A DNA stretch of 64,000 nucleotides from Desmodesmus armatus. Taxonomy: Eukaryota > Chlorophyta > Chlorophyceae > Sphaeropleales > Scenedesmaceae. This document shows, one piece after another, positions 45,976 to 58,355 of this stretch. The notes beneath the pieces were generated by a model that saw nothing but the letters and a program-made list of their open reading frames with translations, searched no databases and was not told the origin of the DNA. The translations under genes were made by a program, and so were the position numbers. The stretch is taken from assembly GCA_007449985.2 (NCBI GenBank), contig VIIQ02000001.1:310001-374000 (forward strand), read 5' to 3'. Position 1 is the first letter of the stretch; every line of letters begins with the position of its first letter.

Positions 45976-47025
45976 ATGGCTGTAGCTCGTGTGGTCGTGG
46001 TGCTGCTGCTGGCCGTGTGCATCCTGGCCGTCACAGCCAACCCAGAGTTCGCAGATGAGCTTCCAAACTTGCCAGTCGTGGGTGGACAGGTCGTGAGAGG
46101 AGTTGGACACAGGAATCCCTCAGGCGAAGGGAGTCTGAATCGCTTCGGCCAGGTGAGGTTAAGGCTTGATCTGCCACCTAAATCTCACCACGCACGAGGT
46201 CATGTTCGCGGCAGCAGCTGAGCGACTCCGGGAAGCTGTAGTGACACCGGTGGTACCTGCAGGTGACTTGACAGCAGCTGCTGAGAAGAGGGACCCGATC
46301 CTTCCAGCACAACGACACGGGCATTGCAATGATGCTTGCAACAGCCGACTCATCGTATGCAGTGGATGCCATCTCACAATAAATCTGTGTCACATACCAC
46401 TCGGGACCCTCCATGCAATTGCTGTGTGCGTGGCATGCCTGCATGGCAGGACTTTGCCAAACAGGGCTACAAGTGGACTGTAGCACTGTGCCGGTTGGAC
46501 TCCGATGGAGATGGTCGCACCAATGGTCAGGAGCTTGGAGACCCCAACTGCACGGTGAGAGGGCGGGGCAGCAAGGGGTCCTGGGTTCGGAGGCTGTATG
46601 ACCTATGAATTGTGTCTGCTGCAGCAAACACTGCAGCTACATCCAGCTACATGGCTGCCCCTGTGTGTGGGACACGTAGCTGGACAAGTGGTCAGCCCCG
46701 TGGGGCAATTGTGCAAGGTGCACATCACACGTCATGGCCACACCACGTCCTGGCCGCCACTATGGTTGGCGCATGCATCTGAGATTTTCTTGAAACCGAA
46801 TGTATGTGCCACAGCCCACACCAATTTCTGGCTGCAAGTCTTGGCTCCCCTGCACTGGGTCGTGCAGTAATTCAGGCAGCATGTGCACATGTAGGCAGCT
46901 GCAGGGCATTGGCACCTGTTCACCATCGGCAGCCCTGCACTGCCGGTTGCTTTTCTGTCTGACTGCAGTGGAGGAAGGGGCAAAGACGCACCGGGGGTGC
47001 AATCACCCACCCTGGTGTGGCTTAG
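45976..47025 (+). CDS. Temptin-like small secreted protein 1
   Basis: Three exons, all phase 0: 45976-46152, 46450-46554 and 46969-47025, giving 112 residues. Exon 1 encodes a signal peptide (ARVVVVLLLAVCILAVTA) and GVGHRNPSGEGSLNRFGQ. Exon 2 encodes the core DFAKQGYKWTVALCRLDSDG with DGRTNGQELGDPNC. Exon 3 ends ITHPGVA. The pattern of FG-DF, W-T, L-C, DSDGDGxTNGxELGDPxC and HPG is the temptin fold, named after an Aplysia water-borne pheromone component and found widely in eukaryotes including algae. The acidic DSDGDG loop resembles a calcium site. It is probably secreted; its role in algae is unknown. Confidence 0.85.
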
Positions 47026-48160
47026 AATCAGAAAGGAAGCCATGCTGCGCTGAGCAGCTCAACATACGATCCAGGTGAGGATGGCATTGGTGTATCTCAT
47101 CTGTGTAGCCAGCGTCATGACATGGTGTTGGGCAATGCCTCAGGATAATTCAGTATGCAGGTCAGTTTGGCCACTGTTGCTGTGAATGGGGGGTAACCAG
47201 GCACTGTGCCTCAAGCAGCGTGTGGTGTGAACGAGCAGTCTGGCATTTAAACGAAAACCTCAGCACAGCTTGTGGCATGCAATGCCACATCGGATAGAGT
47301 ACTTTGTGCTGCATGTGCATAAGCGTGTCCACAGTGTTTCTGAAACACGCTCCTTACTCACACATATGCATGCCTGTTCCTGCCTTTTATGCTGCCCATG
47401 TGCAGGCATGCAAGCATGAAACTCACATCAAAAAGGGCAAACAAGCCATGCATTGGCATGGGCAAGCGATACGGCTGCCTGCTTGCAGACAGCAGCGGCG
47501 GTGCTAGCCACTGTCACAGCATGCCCCTTGAGCTCTCTTTACCCAAAGTGACGTTCTACAAGGCGAAGGTTACCCATTGTTTTGGGCAAGCCTCACCTGC
47601 TTTGACACCTGCTTTCACACTGCAACCAATACGAGTGCAACATGCACGTCGTGCTGAGCACCCCAGCATGAATGGTATACAGAGTCCGCACAGCACTGCT
47701 GTATGATAATTCATTGTGTGAGCGTCACAGGTGGTGGTGTGCAGGCATGTGTTTGACTCCTGTTTGTGAGCGGACTGGATGGCTGCTGCCAGCTGAGAGC
47801 AGCAGGCAGGGGGGAATGAAAGTGCCGTTGTTGCACACCAGGGTTGATTTGAAGCCCCCAATTGTTAGTGTCGGTACTTTGACTGTGACAGCTTTGTAGC
47901 TGGGGCCGTGCCACAACCCATGGCAATGTTTGTGTGTCATGCATACAAACGATGTGACTATGTCGGGCTGATGAGCGTCGTGGTGAGCATGTGGCTAGCA
48001 GTGTGTCTAGCTGCTGAGTTTGGGTTGACATTATTGTCACAGCAGCCTGCCAGGCATTGGCTGTCCACGTGACCTTCAAATGAGCTGTCCACCAGGCTGC
48101 CTGGAGCACCTTCCTGTATACTATGCAATGTGTTGCCACCAACTTCCATTTTGAAGATGG

Positions 48161-48227
48161 TCAAAGTTGCCACCAAAGTCAAAGTTGCCACCGATGTCAA
48201 AGTTGCCACCAAAGTCAAAGTTCAAAG
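48161..48227 (+). repeat. 18-base minisatellite
   Basis: Three units of TCAAAGTTGCCACCAAAG (the second ends GATG) plus a partial fourth. The complementary strand would read as repeats of a six-residue block; no gene is supported. Confidence 0.85.
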
Positions 48228-49869
48228 ATATTGACTACTCCACATCATGAATCCTTACAAAATGACTTATGCAGCCGGCAGCCCACACTTCACCATCACC
48301 TGTTCACAGCAGTCCACATGCAAGCCCTGACCATTCATGGAGCCACACTTTACATGTACAAGGCATCCAGCCACTTGGGTTCTTCAAAACTATGCTCCAC
48401 TGCCATAGCACAGCACACACAGAAAGCTACTGATCAATGGACACACAGCAGTATGCCTGCTGGGTACAGATAACGAGGTGTGGCACAAGAGCGGCACAGC
48501 TGCTGCTGCTAAACTGTCATATAGCTTTGCCGAAGCTGTGTCAACACCAACGTACCACTGCCAGGCTTTCCATCACAACCGGGGTGCACAAGCACTTGCT
48601 GGGTGTTGCGCTGCTTGGGAACATGTCGATTACACACCAAGTGCAGATGTGCATGCATACATTCTTCACCTGCACAAGAGATGTACCACCCTCATTCCGA
48701 ATGAATCACTTCTTGAAGAAGTGCTGGGTGAGGTGTCAGGTACTCTGGTCAACAGCAACAACACACGCAGCTGTATCATTGCATAGAATCAGAGCTTCCC
48801 TCGCTCCAGCAGAGCCTTTGTTGTGAAGCCATAGATAGGCTCAACAGATTGGACGACTCTGCTGCCCAGTGCTTTCCAGGGCACAAACAGCCTTCACAGA
48901 ATGAGTGTTAGCCACGCCATACGTTGGCATGCCAGCGTGAACCAGATGCAGCGGTCATCCACCCTCCACCATCACCCCCCTATGCCCCAACACCCAAACA
49001 TCCCACCTCAAAACCCCTGCTGTTGCACTGCACTGTAGCTGGCAGTGGCGCGGCGGTGCCGAACGTCGGCTTGCCAGCATAAACCAGATGCAGCCATGTG
49101 TGTCTATCAACCCCCCACCCCGCACCAGCCACCCGCACTGCTGCTGCAGACCTCCTTCCTGCAATGTGCAGTACATAACCAGCCCTCGCGCACCTGCACA
49201 GCCCACTTGAAAAATGCTTGCCAAGCTGCTAAGGCATAATGTTGAGCCATGCAAGCGTTAGCGTTGCTGCTTGCACTGTTGGCTGCCTGCCCTGTGCACT
49301 TTTGCTGCCCTGCACTCACTGACCCTGACGTTGGGCACTGCTGATGCTGACTCATGTGGCTGCGCGTCACACTGTCTCTGCAGCTGCATCAAAATCCCCT
49401 CACCCCCCCCCTGTCCTGCTGAAGGCTGCACATGCATGCGACTGTACTGCCTGGTCACAGCAAAATTCCGTCAAACAACCCCACCCTCTTACCCCCCGGA
49501 TGCTGCTGTTGCGCACTGCACCTAGCTGGCAGCCAGGGCCGCCCAACTAGAACACACAGCTGGGCTGCCGTGTTCCAGGAGGTTTGCAAGCCGAAGGTAG
49601 AAGCCATCTCGCTTGTTGCACCATCACGTGTTTGCTGGAGGCCCGGCCGGGAGGCTGGTGACAGCGCAGCAGCTCCAACTCAACAGGCGCAGCATGCGGG
49701 GCGGGGGCAGGCATACAGTGAACAAGGAAGTGGGTTGGAGCCCGTCCTGCACGCTAACCACAGATTGATCTGTTGCATGTTTGGGTGACTTACATGGGAC
49801 ATGCACGCCATCGATGTGTGCGCGGCACCCAGTGAATGTATCTTGTGACATGCGCAAGGAGCACAGCCC

Positions 49870-50240
49870 TGTTGCCTTCCCTGCAGCGGACTGTGAGACT
49901 GTATCCCATTTCAGCCGCATACAGGGAAGGCGCCCGCTGTGGGCGTGGCTGTGAGACTGTATCCCATTTCAACCACACCACACAGCACAGCAGATGCTGA
50001 TGAGGGCCAGGGCATAGTGACTCCAAGCAAGGCTGGAGGCCAGTACATGCACACGCTGGAGCTGATGCTGCTGCTTCCTGGTCGCTTCCCTGTTGCCTTC
50101 CCTGTAGTCGACTGTGAGACTGTATCCCATTTCAGCCACATACAGGAAAGGCGCCCGCCGTGGGTGTGGCTGTGAGACTGTATCCCATTTCAACCACACC
50201 ACACAGCACAGCAGATGCTGATGGGGGCCAGGGCTGTGAG
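49870..50240. repeat. 221-base direct duplication with internal repeats
   Basis: Sequence around CTGTGAGACTGTATCCCATT at 49891 recurs at 50112 with the same flanks, including CACAGCAGATGCTGATG about 105 bases later. Within each copy CTGTGAGACTGTATCCCATT occurs twice, about 60 bases apart, so the element is a nested repeat. Confidence 0.75.
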
Positions 50241-51171
50241 CCAAGGGCTGCCGGAACCTGCTGATGTACAGAAGTAGCGAAGGGCCGCTGCTGCACATCT
50301 CACCTGACAAACTGCTAGCTGCACGTCCTGCAGCATGGCCCTTGAGAGAGCTGGTGTGAGCTGGTAAAGCACCAGGCCAATTTACTGCTGTGCGGGCCTT
50401 GCTGAGGTGGCACATGCAGAGCAGCTGGTACCTGCAGGAGAGTCGCACGACATTTTCAAGTTGATGGTGAACCATTTTTTTGCGTGCAGCAGCCTGCTAA
50501 CCTTCATTTCGAGGCGAACTTATTTGCTGCTGCAGGCACAGCAAATTGCACAGCAGCTCACCTCTTCAGGAGTCTTGACTCGCATGGCCCAGCTGGAGCA
50601 GCCCCTAAACGCGCAAACTCCAGCTAATACGCCAGCAAAGGGCAGGAGGCACTGTTTGAGCGGCCACCATGCCATTCAAGCAGCACATGCGGAGGATCGA
50701 CGGTACTTGTACTTTGCAGTAAATTCAGGGGTGGGGATTGAGGTATGGGCATGACACCGCTACAGGGTCATCTTTGGTGTGGAAACCTGGTTGGCACAGC
50801 ACCATATATAGGCCATTGTCCAGGTTCTCCGGGGTTGGGGTTCTAGTCGTGGTGTCGGACCCAAAGTAGGGCCGCTGTCTTTGTGGAATGCTGTGGTTGC
50901 GTTCAGACTTTAGATTAATGAAGCTTGACTGAGGCTGGTCAGGCTGACAATGCACAGATTGACTTACTCCTCTGCTCGCGCTCTCCTGGACATTTCATCG
51001 TTTCCAAGCTGGCTGTCCCGTCGTAACACATGTCGCTAGATTCAAAATGATCCAATCGCCGTGCTTATTGTAGCGAGCACGACACCGCAACATTGCACTG
51101 GAGCAGTACCGCTCAAGGCACACAGCAGCAGAGCAGCAGAATCACAGCAAGGGTCGCTGGCACCCCACAGC

Positions 51172-53255
51172 ATGAGTGACAGCCAGGCTGCAATGGACCC
51201 AGACCATATTGAGCGCGCAAAGGCCGAGTTTGCTGCACTCGTCCAGAATCTCCAGCAAATCCCCCGTTCCCAATCTGGCCTGGCCTTCCCATGCAAAGGG
51301 GCATCCTGCCCATGCAACATGCTGGGGCATCTGTTGGGCACTGTTCGCGAAGCAGCACTGCGAATCCCTTTGAAAGCAGCTGAGTCTGTGGACTGTGGGC
51401 TCCACGTCTCCCTTCCAGCCATGTTTGTCAGCGTGCTGCTGCACAATCACAGCAAGGGAGCGCTTTGTGAGGTGGCAAGTGCCTACTACCAGTGAGTCAC
51501 ATACATGCAGGCGCTTGCAACCGATGTGAAAAACCCAAGAAGCGGTCTGGTATGCCTTGGGTTGGCACACATGCATGCATGCACACATAATAGCTGGGTA
51601 CACAGAACCCAGCTGCAAGGAGCCTGCGGCACACCCCACCAGCGAGTTTGCGCCTGGTACCCCTGCACCAGGAGCCGCACAACATCGAGATAGCTCATCA
51701 GCAGGAGCATGAACTGTCACACCCTGTTGATTTGGCACAGCATGTTGCTGCGCACGCCTTCCTGCATCACCAGCCTGAGACAGTTTGGCTTTATTCTGCT
51801 GCGGCTTGACTGTGCAGGCTGGTGGCAATACCACTGCACAAGGAGAAGTGCAGGATAGAGGCAAGAGCAGCAGCATCCAGCGCCATGCAGGCAGCAGAAG
51901 CAGCCGCACTGAAAAGGGCAGCCAAAGCCGTGTCTGAGCCTCTCTTAGAGCCTCAGCTAGTAGCTCTGCTTTCAGGCCAAGCAGCACCTCAGGGCACCAG
52001 CAGCAAACCCTTTAATAACTTGCCGCTGCTCTGGTCTAAGATCAACAAGAGGCTCCAGAAAGCGGTTGAGGTATGGACCAGCTTGCTTGCCGGGCTAGTG
52101 GCTAACTGATACCAGTGGTCTGCCACCTAAGTACCTGCACTTGCTGTGTTTGAGTGCTCCTACTGTTACTACCTGCTGCAGTTGCTCTTGGCCCTACTTT
52201 TGTGCTTGTTCCTGCTGTTTCTGACCCTACTCTGCTGCCTCTCTATCCTGCTTCGTTCCAGGCACTGCCTGAGAGCGGCTCCTTTTCCCGCCAAAACGCA
52301 AAGACACTGGGGAGTGGCTTGCCAAAGGCTTTGATGAAAAGCTAACAGATGCAGTCAGCAGCAGCTATGCGTTCGTGCTGTGGAGTGCTTCCTTCTGCCG
52401 TGTATCAATCGAGCCGCCACTGGCGTCGCCCCTTGCAGGCGTGAGTGCGCACAGTGGCTGCATGGGGTATGCGCTGGCGATACTAGGGCGAAGGCGTCTG
52501 CTAGATTGAGGCAGTACCTGTGCAGTTGTTTCGTAACCATCTGGGCATGCCTTGGCAGAAGCCATGCCAGCATTTGCGTGGGCTTGCACGTCTTCATTAG
52601 CACATGTGGGTTTCCCACCGTGCTTCCTACTGATAATCACACACATGCTATCAAAGTAGCTTGTGTTTCAACGATGTCCTGGAAGGACCCCCTTCACCAC
52701 ACCACACCTGACTGCTATGTGTCCCTGCTGCCCTGCCTGCAGTCAGTCCTGGTTCTTGCAGCCGCATATGCAGCTTCAGCACTAGAGGCCGCCCGCATGA
52801 TCGGCAGGCTCAGCACAGCAGGCATAACCTTCGAACAGCAGCCCTTCCTGCCCCTCATAGCAGCTTCACTGGATCTGGCTGCACTGCTGTCCTGCGATCT
52901 CAGCACATTGTACCACGCACGGGCTCAGTGGCTTGGGGCAGCCTTCGATGATGTGCCGCCTCAGCAGCAGCAGCAGCAGCAGCAACCAGCAAACCGCTCT
53001 CGCAATACCACAAGGCGATTACCAGACTTGAGGTACGGTGAGGCTCTGCCAGCAGAGCTGCTGCCAGGGTTTAACGAGAAGGCAGTTTCGGCGGTGCTCT
53101 TGGGAGCAACCTCGGTGACCGCAGAGCGCATGCACAACCTGCTGGCCCCTGTGCTCTGCTTCTTCAGCTGCCAGCTGCAGCAGCATCTGCAGGCGAAGCT
53201 GCAACAGCAGCAGCAGCCGCTGACGGCTCAGCGTCAAACCCCCAGCACAGCAGCA

Positions 53256-53289
<34 letters not shown>

Positions 53290-56229
53290 GCGGCAAGTCC
53301 GTTTGGGCCGCTGCAGAGGGTCTGCTGCTGTGTGCAGTAGACAAGCTGCAGGGCTACGGTGATCATCATCATAAGCAGCAGCAGCAGCAGGAGTTGGAGC
53401 TGAGCACACACTCTCAGCGGTACAGTCAGCAGGCCTGGCAGCAGCTAGGTTTCCCGCCAGATCTTATGCAGGGTTTAGCAGTGTGGTACAGCGATGCTGG
53501 ATGCTGCAGTCGGGACTCGGCCACCTCCCACCTCCCCAGCAGCAGCAGTAGTGCCACCACAGCCACCAGCAGCAGCAGCGGCGGCAGCGGCAGCGGCGGC
53601 AGTCCTCTTGGCTTGCCGTGCAGTCTGTTCAGTGCCACGGAGTGCATCAGGTTTTGTGTAGCTGCAGGGGTTGTCCTGCATGGGAATGCTTACAATTTGA
53701 ACCTGCGGCCAATGGCCTCGGAGCCACGTCACATCCGTGGCCAGCGCCTGCAAGCTGTACAGTCGTACTTCAGTTTGAACGTTAGGGCGCCGCAGCTGCT
53801 GTTGGGTGTACTGAGTGCCGGCATGCAGCTGGCACCTGCAGACACACTGCCGCTTGTGCCGGTGGTGCTTTCGTATGTTGAGGACGCGCTGCAGCAGGAA
53901 CCATCAGTGGCTGGGGTGATAAAGGAGGCTGAAGCTGCTGGTGCTGCAGCAGCTGGGAAGGAGCCACAGCAGCAGCAGCAGCAGCAGTCAGCTGGTGCGG
54001 CAGCTGCTACCACAAGCTCGCAAGCCCAGCAGCAGCAGCTTGCTGGGCCTGTTCAGCAGGGCATGGCAGCACGGGTTGCTCCCTATGCACTGCTGACGAG
54101 CCAACTGACACACCTGCTGCAGCGGCTGCTGCGGTCAGCACAACAGCAGCAGCAGCAGCAGCAGCAGCCAAGTGGTGATGCACCAGCTTCATTGGCAGTG
54201 GCTGGGACAGCAGCAGCAGCTGCTGCTGCTGCAGGTCCCTTGAGGGTGGTACCAGTCGAGGGTTCGAATCCTGGCGTAGGGGAGAATGTATTGGATGTCA
54301 GCTTGGCTGTGCAGTACTGCCTAAGCCTCATGCAGGTTCATGCACCCACTGTACAGCTCTATGCTCAGCAGGTATACGCAGATTGGCCGCGGTGCCCTAT
54401 AGCAGCGCTGCTGGGCAGGGGTATGGCATGTGCTCTGCCTGTCGCAGAGGCTGCCGCGCGGTACGTTGCTGCCGCACAGGCTGCTGCTGCTGCCGCTGCT
54501 GCTGCTGGTGTTGGCACTGGGGCAGCAGCGAGCAGCAACATGGAATTTGCGGTGCAGTTGCCGTTTGGTGCGCTGCACATGCAGTCCAGTGCTCTGGCTA
54601 TGGCCCAGCAGCTGTCATGCTTGCAGCGTGAGCAGCATGGAAGCGGCAGCAGCAGCAGCAGCAGCAGCAGCAGCGGCAGCGGGATCACACAGTGGCAGCT
54701 GCTGCAGGCCGGCCTGTCTCTGGCACACACCAGCATAAAGCTGCAGCACCTGGGGCAGACTGAGGTGCATGTTGGCGGCATGTATGAAGACCTTGGCAAT
54801 GCCTTCAGTTGTGCGACAGTGCAGGACAGGGGCATGGATGTGGGGGTGTGGCAGCGGCCGTTGCAGCAGCAGCAGCAGCAGGGTGCTGGCATCGGTGCAG
54901 CACCTGCAGCCCTGCTGCTGCTGCCGTCTCTGTCGGCCACATACTCTGTGCTGGGGCGGTTCCTGTACGTTGTGGGGTGTAAGCTGCAGGCGATGCGCAA
55001 GGCTTTTGTGACAGAAGCCGGAGAGCGCAGTACGGATAGCGGGGATGCAACCAGGGGTGCTGTTGGCAGCAGCCCTGCGCTGGCATGGCTTATGGCCAGC
55101 ACAACGCTGAAACCAAAAGCGCCTGACGTGCAGGGGTCTCAGCCTGCAGGACAGCAGTCTGTCATCCAAGCAGAGGCCCTTCAGCAGCTGTTGATCAGGA
55201 GCAACAGCCTCCTAAAGCTTCATGCAGCTACTGCCCACAGGGATGTCATGGTGCCCTTCACTTCGCAGCTGCCCCTGGCAGAATCAAATGACTTGCGCTT
55301 GGTGGCTATCATAATGCTGAGGGGCGCACAGAACTTTGTACATCCACCGAAGAGTGAGCATCAGAGACGGTCAACTCAAATGGTGTCCGCGCTTACTGGC
55401 CTGCAGCGGCTGCATGGGCGGGTGCAGGATTTTGTGCTGCCGGCAATGCAGGCACTCATACAGCAGCTCAGAGCAGCTAGCGAGGTGCCTGGTTCAGTCC
55501 TCAGCAGCAGCAGCAGCAGCAGCGGCAGGAGGGAGTTGATGGCAGGGGCTTTATGCAGCAGCCTGGGTGAGCTAGCCGACCTACTGAAAGAGGTCGGCGG
55601 CATGCTGTGCGCTGCTATGCCGAGCCCGTTGTGCTGCGCCAACCCCAACTGCGTCAGTTTGGCGACTGCTAGTGAGGGCTTTGCGCTGGTGCGGGGGCAG
55701 GCGGTGGTGTGTGGGGGCTGCAGGGCGGCGGGAGGGTTGACTGCTGGGAAGGATGTGGCTGCAAGGTAAGCTGGGGTGCTGATAGGAAGCTCAAGCAGCG
55801 GCCATGCCATGGCCAAACGTTGGCTTTATAATGTTGCGGCTGTGAGTCAGTTGCCCTGCACTTGTAATGGCAGTAATTCCTCCTCATTGCACCCTGACTG
55901 CAATGATGGTCTGAAAGAAGGGGGCGTGCTTGAGCATGTAAGTGGCTTGCTACCCCGTGCAACAGCTGATCTGCTGCATCTGAAAGCTCCAAAACGGGTA
56001 TGTTGTCATCATGATCTGGTCTTTACCAAGGACAGGGGCTGTGTGCAAACCTTGCCTTGTGAACTCATGCTTTGCAATGGTGTGCACGATATGGCCTGAC
56101 AGGTGCTGCTTGTGTTGTGCTGTGTGCTGCTACCGTGATGTGTTGTGTTCTGCTGCCAGGTACTGTTCTGTGAGGTGTCAGGCGGAGCACTGGCCTTATC
56201 ACAAGGCTGTGTGCTCAGCAGCCACATGA
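51172..56229 (+). CDS. MYND zinc-finger protein, Q/S-rich, with a one-base frameshift
   Basis: Exons 51172-51491, 51818-52070, 52262-52440, 52743-55765 and 56160-56229 join in phase, except that exon 3 needs one extra base at the G4 run 52309-52312. Before it the frame reads GSFSRQNAKTLG and after it EWLAKGFDEKLTDAVSS; without the shift translation stops at 52343. Both sides and the phase into exon 4 look genuine, so this is a real null allele or a homopolymer error. Full length would be about 1281 residues. Most of it is helical and Ala/Leu-rich with many Gln, Ser and Ala runs (for example 52963, 53261, 54641). The last two exons encode a MYND finger: CCANPNC, CGGC, RYCSVRCQAEHWPYHKAVC. MYND domains mediate protein-protein contacts, often in chromatin or signalling. 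No SET domain is present. Large MYND proteins of this form are common in volvocine algae, but no function is assigned. Confidence 0.8.
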
Positions 56230-57344
56230 CGTGTGGTGCGATGCAGACGCCTTGACAGGACATCCTAGTGCTGACTGAGACCAGCAGCCAGTTGCTCAAG
56301 GCGTATGCGGTGTCCGCATGCAATCACTGATTGCAATCACTGATGTGACATGTTTTGTACTGGACTGGATAGGCAAGGAGGCTGGGCAGTGAGCAGCGTA
56401 CGCAGTGTCTGTGTGGTTTTATAGAAAGGATGTCAGCTGCATTGTTGCAGCAGATGTGCCACGTGTTGGTCACACAATGTATGTTGTGCACCCAGCAGAC
56501 ATGCTGCTGTGTTGTGTGTATGTTGACTTGTTATATGCTGTGACGAGAGCACGCTGTGTGGGCCCCTCCCCTTGTACTACTTTGGCGGCCAAAGCACTGG
56601 TACCAGTTCTGCTTATCACCTCACCCACGCCCTCTGAATCTGATGTGCTTTCCCACAGCCAAAACTTGATGGGACCCCTTCGCTGTTCAACTGCTGCTGT
56701 AAAGCCTTTGGCATGCAATGCGTGCCCACCTGACCCGGGGGTCACCACAATACGCATGCCATGCACTCAAGCACAGCCCTGCCAACCAGCCCATCAGCCC
56801 TTGGGCCAGAGGTCAAGGCAACCTGGTGTACAGGTAATCTGCTTGTGCAACATATGTCACGATGAATTATTGCTTTTCACAATAGTGTCAATATATGTGG
56901 CTGATACAGTGCAGATGATGTGCAATCATGTGACTCTACCTGGCCCCACCGCCCCACTTGATGCAACCTGGCACAAGTATGCCTGCAATGTTGGGCCAGG
57001 TCATGCTATCATGATACTTCAATTGCATTGCCCACACAATGACAAACATTTGAGAGCACGACACATGCTTCAGACATCCCTAATGGGGTTCCCGCCATCC
57101 ACGGGGGAGCGGGCGGGGAACGGTGGAACGTGCAGCCACTGCTTCGCGCAAGCAAGTATCAGAAAGCTGCAATTAAAGTTTGAAATTGAAAGGTTGTGAG
57201 GCGGTGATCAGTGTAGGGTAGGGGTAGGGTACGAACGTCACTAGCGGGTCATTGATACTTCAATGCGTCCTGCCCTCTCTGGCATTATATCACCTCAAAC
57301 ACGTACATTGTATTACTGTTAACTACATACGTAAGCACTCTATT
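56230..57344. other. Intergenic region
   Basis: A 264-codon plus-strand frame (56405-57199) lacks splice logic, homology and protein-like composition, and is judged fortuitous. A short run of GTAGGGTAGGGG lies near 57213-57230. The right end should contain the promoter of temptin-like gene 2. Confidence 0.45.
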
Positions 57345-58355
57345 ATGTTTCGCCTTTTTCTGCTACTGTCATGCATGGGCTGTGCCATGTTTGCAGTCGA
57401 TGCTCATCCACGCTACATGAGGGAGCTTCCTGGAATTCCAACAGTTGATGGGCAAAATTGGATTGGTGTAGGTCACTTCAGGTCAGAAGGAGGAGGAAGG
57501 AGAAACCCATTTGGCATGGTGAGTGTCGCACTGTGCAGCATGTTGGCACGTTACCTCCCTGCTTGAATGACACAGCAGCAGAAGGACCCCACATTGCAGT
57601 GCATGGTAGGGTACAATACATGACAGCAGCAGACCCAACAGAGCAAGCGAGCCATGGTGCCTGTGCAAGGCACAGCTAGAGCAGGAGGCTTTCTGGCGGT
57701 GCTGCCGTGACTGCTGAAAGGCGTATACTATCAAAGTAGCAGTACATCACAACCTGTGCTGCATGTGTTGCACAGGACTTTGCTCAAGCTGGTCACAAGT
57801 GGACGGCGGATTTGTGTCAAAAGGACTCGGATAAAGACGGCTTCACAAACGGGCAGGAACTAGGAGACCCTGATTGCAAGGTGACTGGCGGGTTGCTTGT
57901 GCAACGGGGTATTGTTATTGGCACAGCAGTAGGAGGTGATGGTTGTTGGCACAGCAGTGGGTGTGTACAGCAATGAGTCTGAAACACCTGTGTACTGCAC
58001 GTCCAGAGGCTGTCGGGGTGGGGACACAGTGTGGTAAAGATTAGGGGACATTAGGTGTGCTGGGATGCATCACTGACGGTGGATGGCATAGATATCTGTG
58101 TGGTCCTACACATACAGGTGGGGGCCCCACCTGTAGCGACCATCAGGGGTGCAGTGGGTTGGACAGCCTGTAGATGTCAGCGTCAGCATTTGCCTGCACA
58201 CCGTTTGCTTTTTGTGCCATCTACACGTAACCCTGTTCCTTTGTGTTTGCTGCTCCTGACGTGGTGTGCAGTGGGTGAAGGGGATGCCTCCTACAGACAT
58301 CCGCGGGGGAGTGAAACTGTCCCACCCGGGCCTGGCCAGCTCAACACCCGTTTGA
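57345..58355 (+). CDS. Temptin-like small secreted protein 2
   Basis: Three exons, all phase 0: 57345-57518, 57776-57880 and 58272-58355, giving 120 residues. Exon 1 encodes a signal peptide (MFRLFLLLSCMGCAMFAVDA) and GVGHFRSEGGGRRNPFGM. Exon 2 encodes DFAQAGHKWTADLCQKDSDK with DGFTNGQELGDPDC. Exon 3 runs WVKGMPPTDIRGG to LSHPGLASSTPV. Intron positions and phases equal those of the temptin-like gene at 45976, and exon 2 is 105 bases in both, so the two are paralogues. A TGTAA poly(A) motif lies at 58712. It is probably secreted and calcium-binding; function unknown. Confidence 0.87.

Larger units (their letters stand above)
47026..51171. other. Long intergenic/repeat-rich region with no recognised gene
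   Basis: No convincing gene. A 102-codon frame at 48478-48786 and an exon-like stretch after an acceptor at about 50535 (QQIAQQLTSSGVLTRMAQLE) are the best coding candidates, but neither resembles a known family. The left part holds the 3' UTR of temptin-like 1. Simple repeats are listed separately. Confidence 0.4.

Noticed and set aside
54261..54271. GGTTCGAATCC, the T-arm consensus of a tRNA gene
   Set aside because: It lies inside the long coding exon of the MYND gene and no acceptor, D or anticodon arms fold around it.
56405..57199. 264-codon open frame on the plus strand
   Set aside because: No homology, no domain-like pattern and a Cys/Pro-rich composition typical of chance frames in this genome.
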